NCBI GenBank assembly: GCA_016793565.1
Contig: JAEUMA010000753.1
Span: 1 to 6,168 of the forward strand
Direction of reading: 5' to 3'
Length of the DNA stretch: 6,168 nt
From: Rhizobiaceae bacterium
GTDB taxonomy: Bacteria; Pseudomonadota; Alphaproteobacteria; Rhizobiales; Rhizobiaceae
The notes beneath the pieces were generated by a model. It did not search any database and had not been told where the DNA came from. It was given only the letters and a program-made list of their open reading frames with translations. Positions 5,756-6,168 of this stretch are shown here, piece after piece (position 1 is the first letter of the stretch; every line of letters starts with the position of its first letter). The translations under genes were made by a program, and so were the position numbers.

Positions 5756-6168
5756 TCGAACGACCCGATCCATCAGTTTCATATCACCAAATGGGTGCCG
5801 ATCGAGATCGGCGGGCTCGACTTCTCGTTCACCAACTCTTCCGGCTTCATGGTGGCCTCGGCGGTCGTCGCTGCCGGCTTCCTGTTTCTCACCACCAGCA
5901 ATCGCGGCCTGATCCCGAGCCGTCTCCAGTCCGTTTCGGAGATGTCCTACGAATTCGTGGCCTCCATGCTGCGCGACGCGGCCGGCTCTCAGGGCATGCG
6001 GTTCTTCCCGCTGGTGTTTTCGCTTTTCATGTTCGTGCTGGTCGCCAACCTGATCGGCCTGTTCCCCTACTTCTTCACCGTCACCAGCCACATCATCGTC
6101 ACCTTCGCGCTGGCGCTCCTGGTGATCGGGACGGTGATCGTCTACGGCTTCATGAAGCACGGATTCGG
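5753..6168 (+). CDS. atpB: F0F1 ATP synthase subunit a (AtpB), N-terminal part (3' end outside window)
   Basis: Subunit a forms the proton half-channels next to the c-ring in the inner membrane. The frame is open to the right edge, giving 138 residues of a protein usually near 250. The N-terminus SNDPIHQFHITKWVPIEIGG is typical of rhizobial AtpB. Membrane segments lie at about 32-48 (FMVASAVVAAGFLFLTT), 84-108 (FFPLVFSLFMFVLVANLIGL then FPYFF) and 113-134. Between the first two sits the conserved amphipathic stretch RLQSVSEMSYEFVASMLRD (57-75). The essential channel arginine of the later helices lies beyond the window and cannot be checked. Translation begins at a GTG. It follows atpI by 37 bp, and the genes for the other F0 subunits are expected downstream. 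Confidence 0.95.
   Translation, partial: MSNDPIHQFHITKWVPIEIGGLDFSFTNSSGFMVASAVVAAGFLFLTTSNRGLIPSRLQSVSEMSYEFVASMLRDAAGSQGMRFFPLVFSLFMFVLVANLIGLFPYFFTVTSHIIVTFALALLVIGTVIVYGFMKHGF

Noticed and set aside
1..6168. A novel defence, mobile or biosynthetic system in the window
   Set aside because: Every major open region is explained by recognised housekeeping or envelope genes. There are no unexplained gaps above about 210 bp, no repeats of the CRISPR or insertion sequence type, and no composition break suggesting transfer.

Overview
The window is a compact, GC-rich stretch of ordinary chromosome. The proteins look alphaproteobacterial, and most likely come from the Hyphomicrobiales (Rhizobiales), near Mesorhizobium/Phyllobacteriaceae. 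This rests on recalled family resemblance of the BacA/SbmA transporter, the Der GTPase, the SleB-like hydrolase and AtpI/AtpB, and on a rhizobial-type promoter upstream of atpI. No database search was possible. I see no mobile element, CRISPR array, tRNA or rRNA.

Layout, left to right. (1) 2-592 (+): the C-terminal half of a BacA/SbmA peptide transporter, whose start lies outside the window. (2) 597-1568 (-): a secreted NodB-type polysaccharide deacetylase that converges on bacA with only 4 bp between the stop codons. (3) 1569-1735: a divergent intergenic region without a convincing promoter. (4) 1736-2401 (+): a YfgM-like membrane-anchored TPR protein, followed after 8 bp by der (2410-3843, +), the double-GTPase ribosome assembly factor; the two probably form an operon. 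(5) 3935-5113 (+): a membrane-anchored SleB-type cell wall hydrolase, probably starting at a TTG codon. (6) 5114-5316: an intergenic region holding the best regulatory signals in the window. These are an AT-rich patch with a consensus IHF-like site and an extended -10 element, then a near-consensus rhizobial housekeeping promoter. (7) 5317-5715 (+) atpI and 5753-6168 (+, cut by the window end) atpB, the first two genes of an F0 ATP synthase operon.

Several genes act at the cell envelope: peptide import, polysaccharide deacetylation, a Sec-linked TPR protein, peptidoglycan hydrolysis and ATP synthase membrane subunits. Apart from the tpr-der and atpI-atpB pairs they look like separate transcription units, not one system. 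I found no undescribed system. The points most worth checking are the atp promoter region, the altered metal-binding motif of the deacetylase, the NKxE motif in the first G domain of Der, and the TTG start of the hydrolase.
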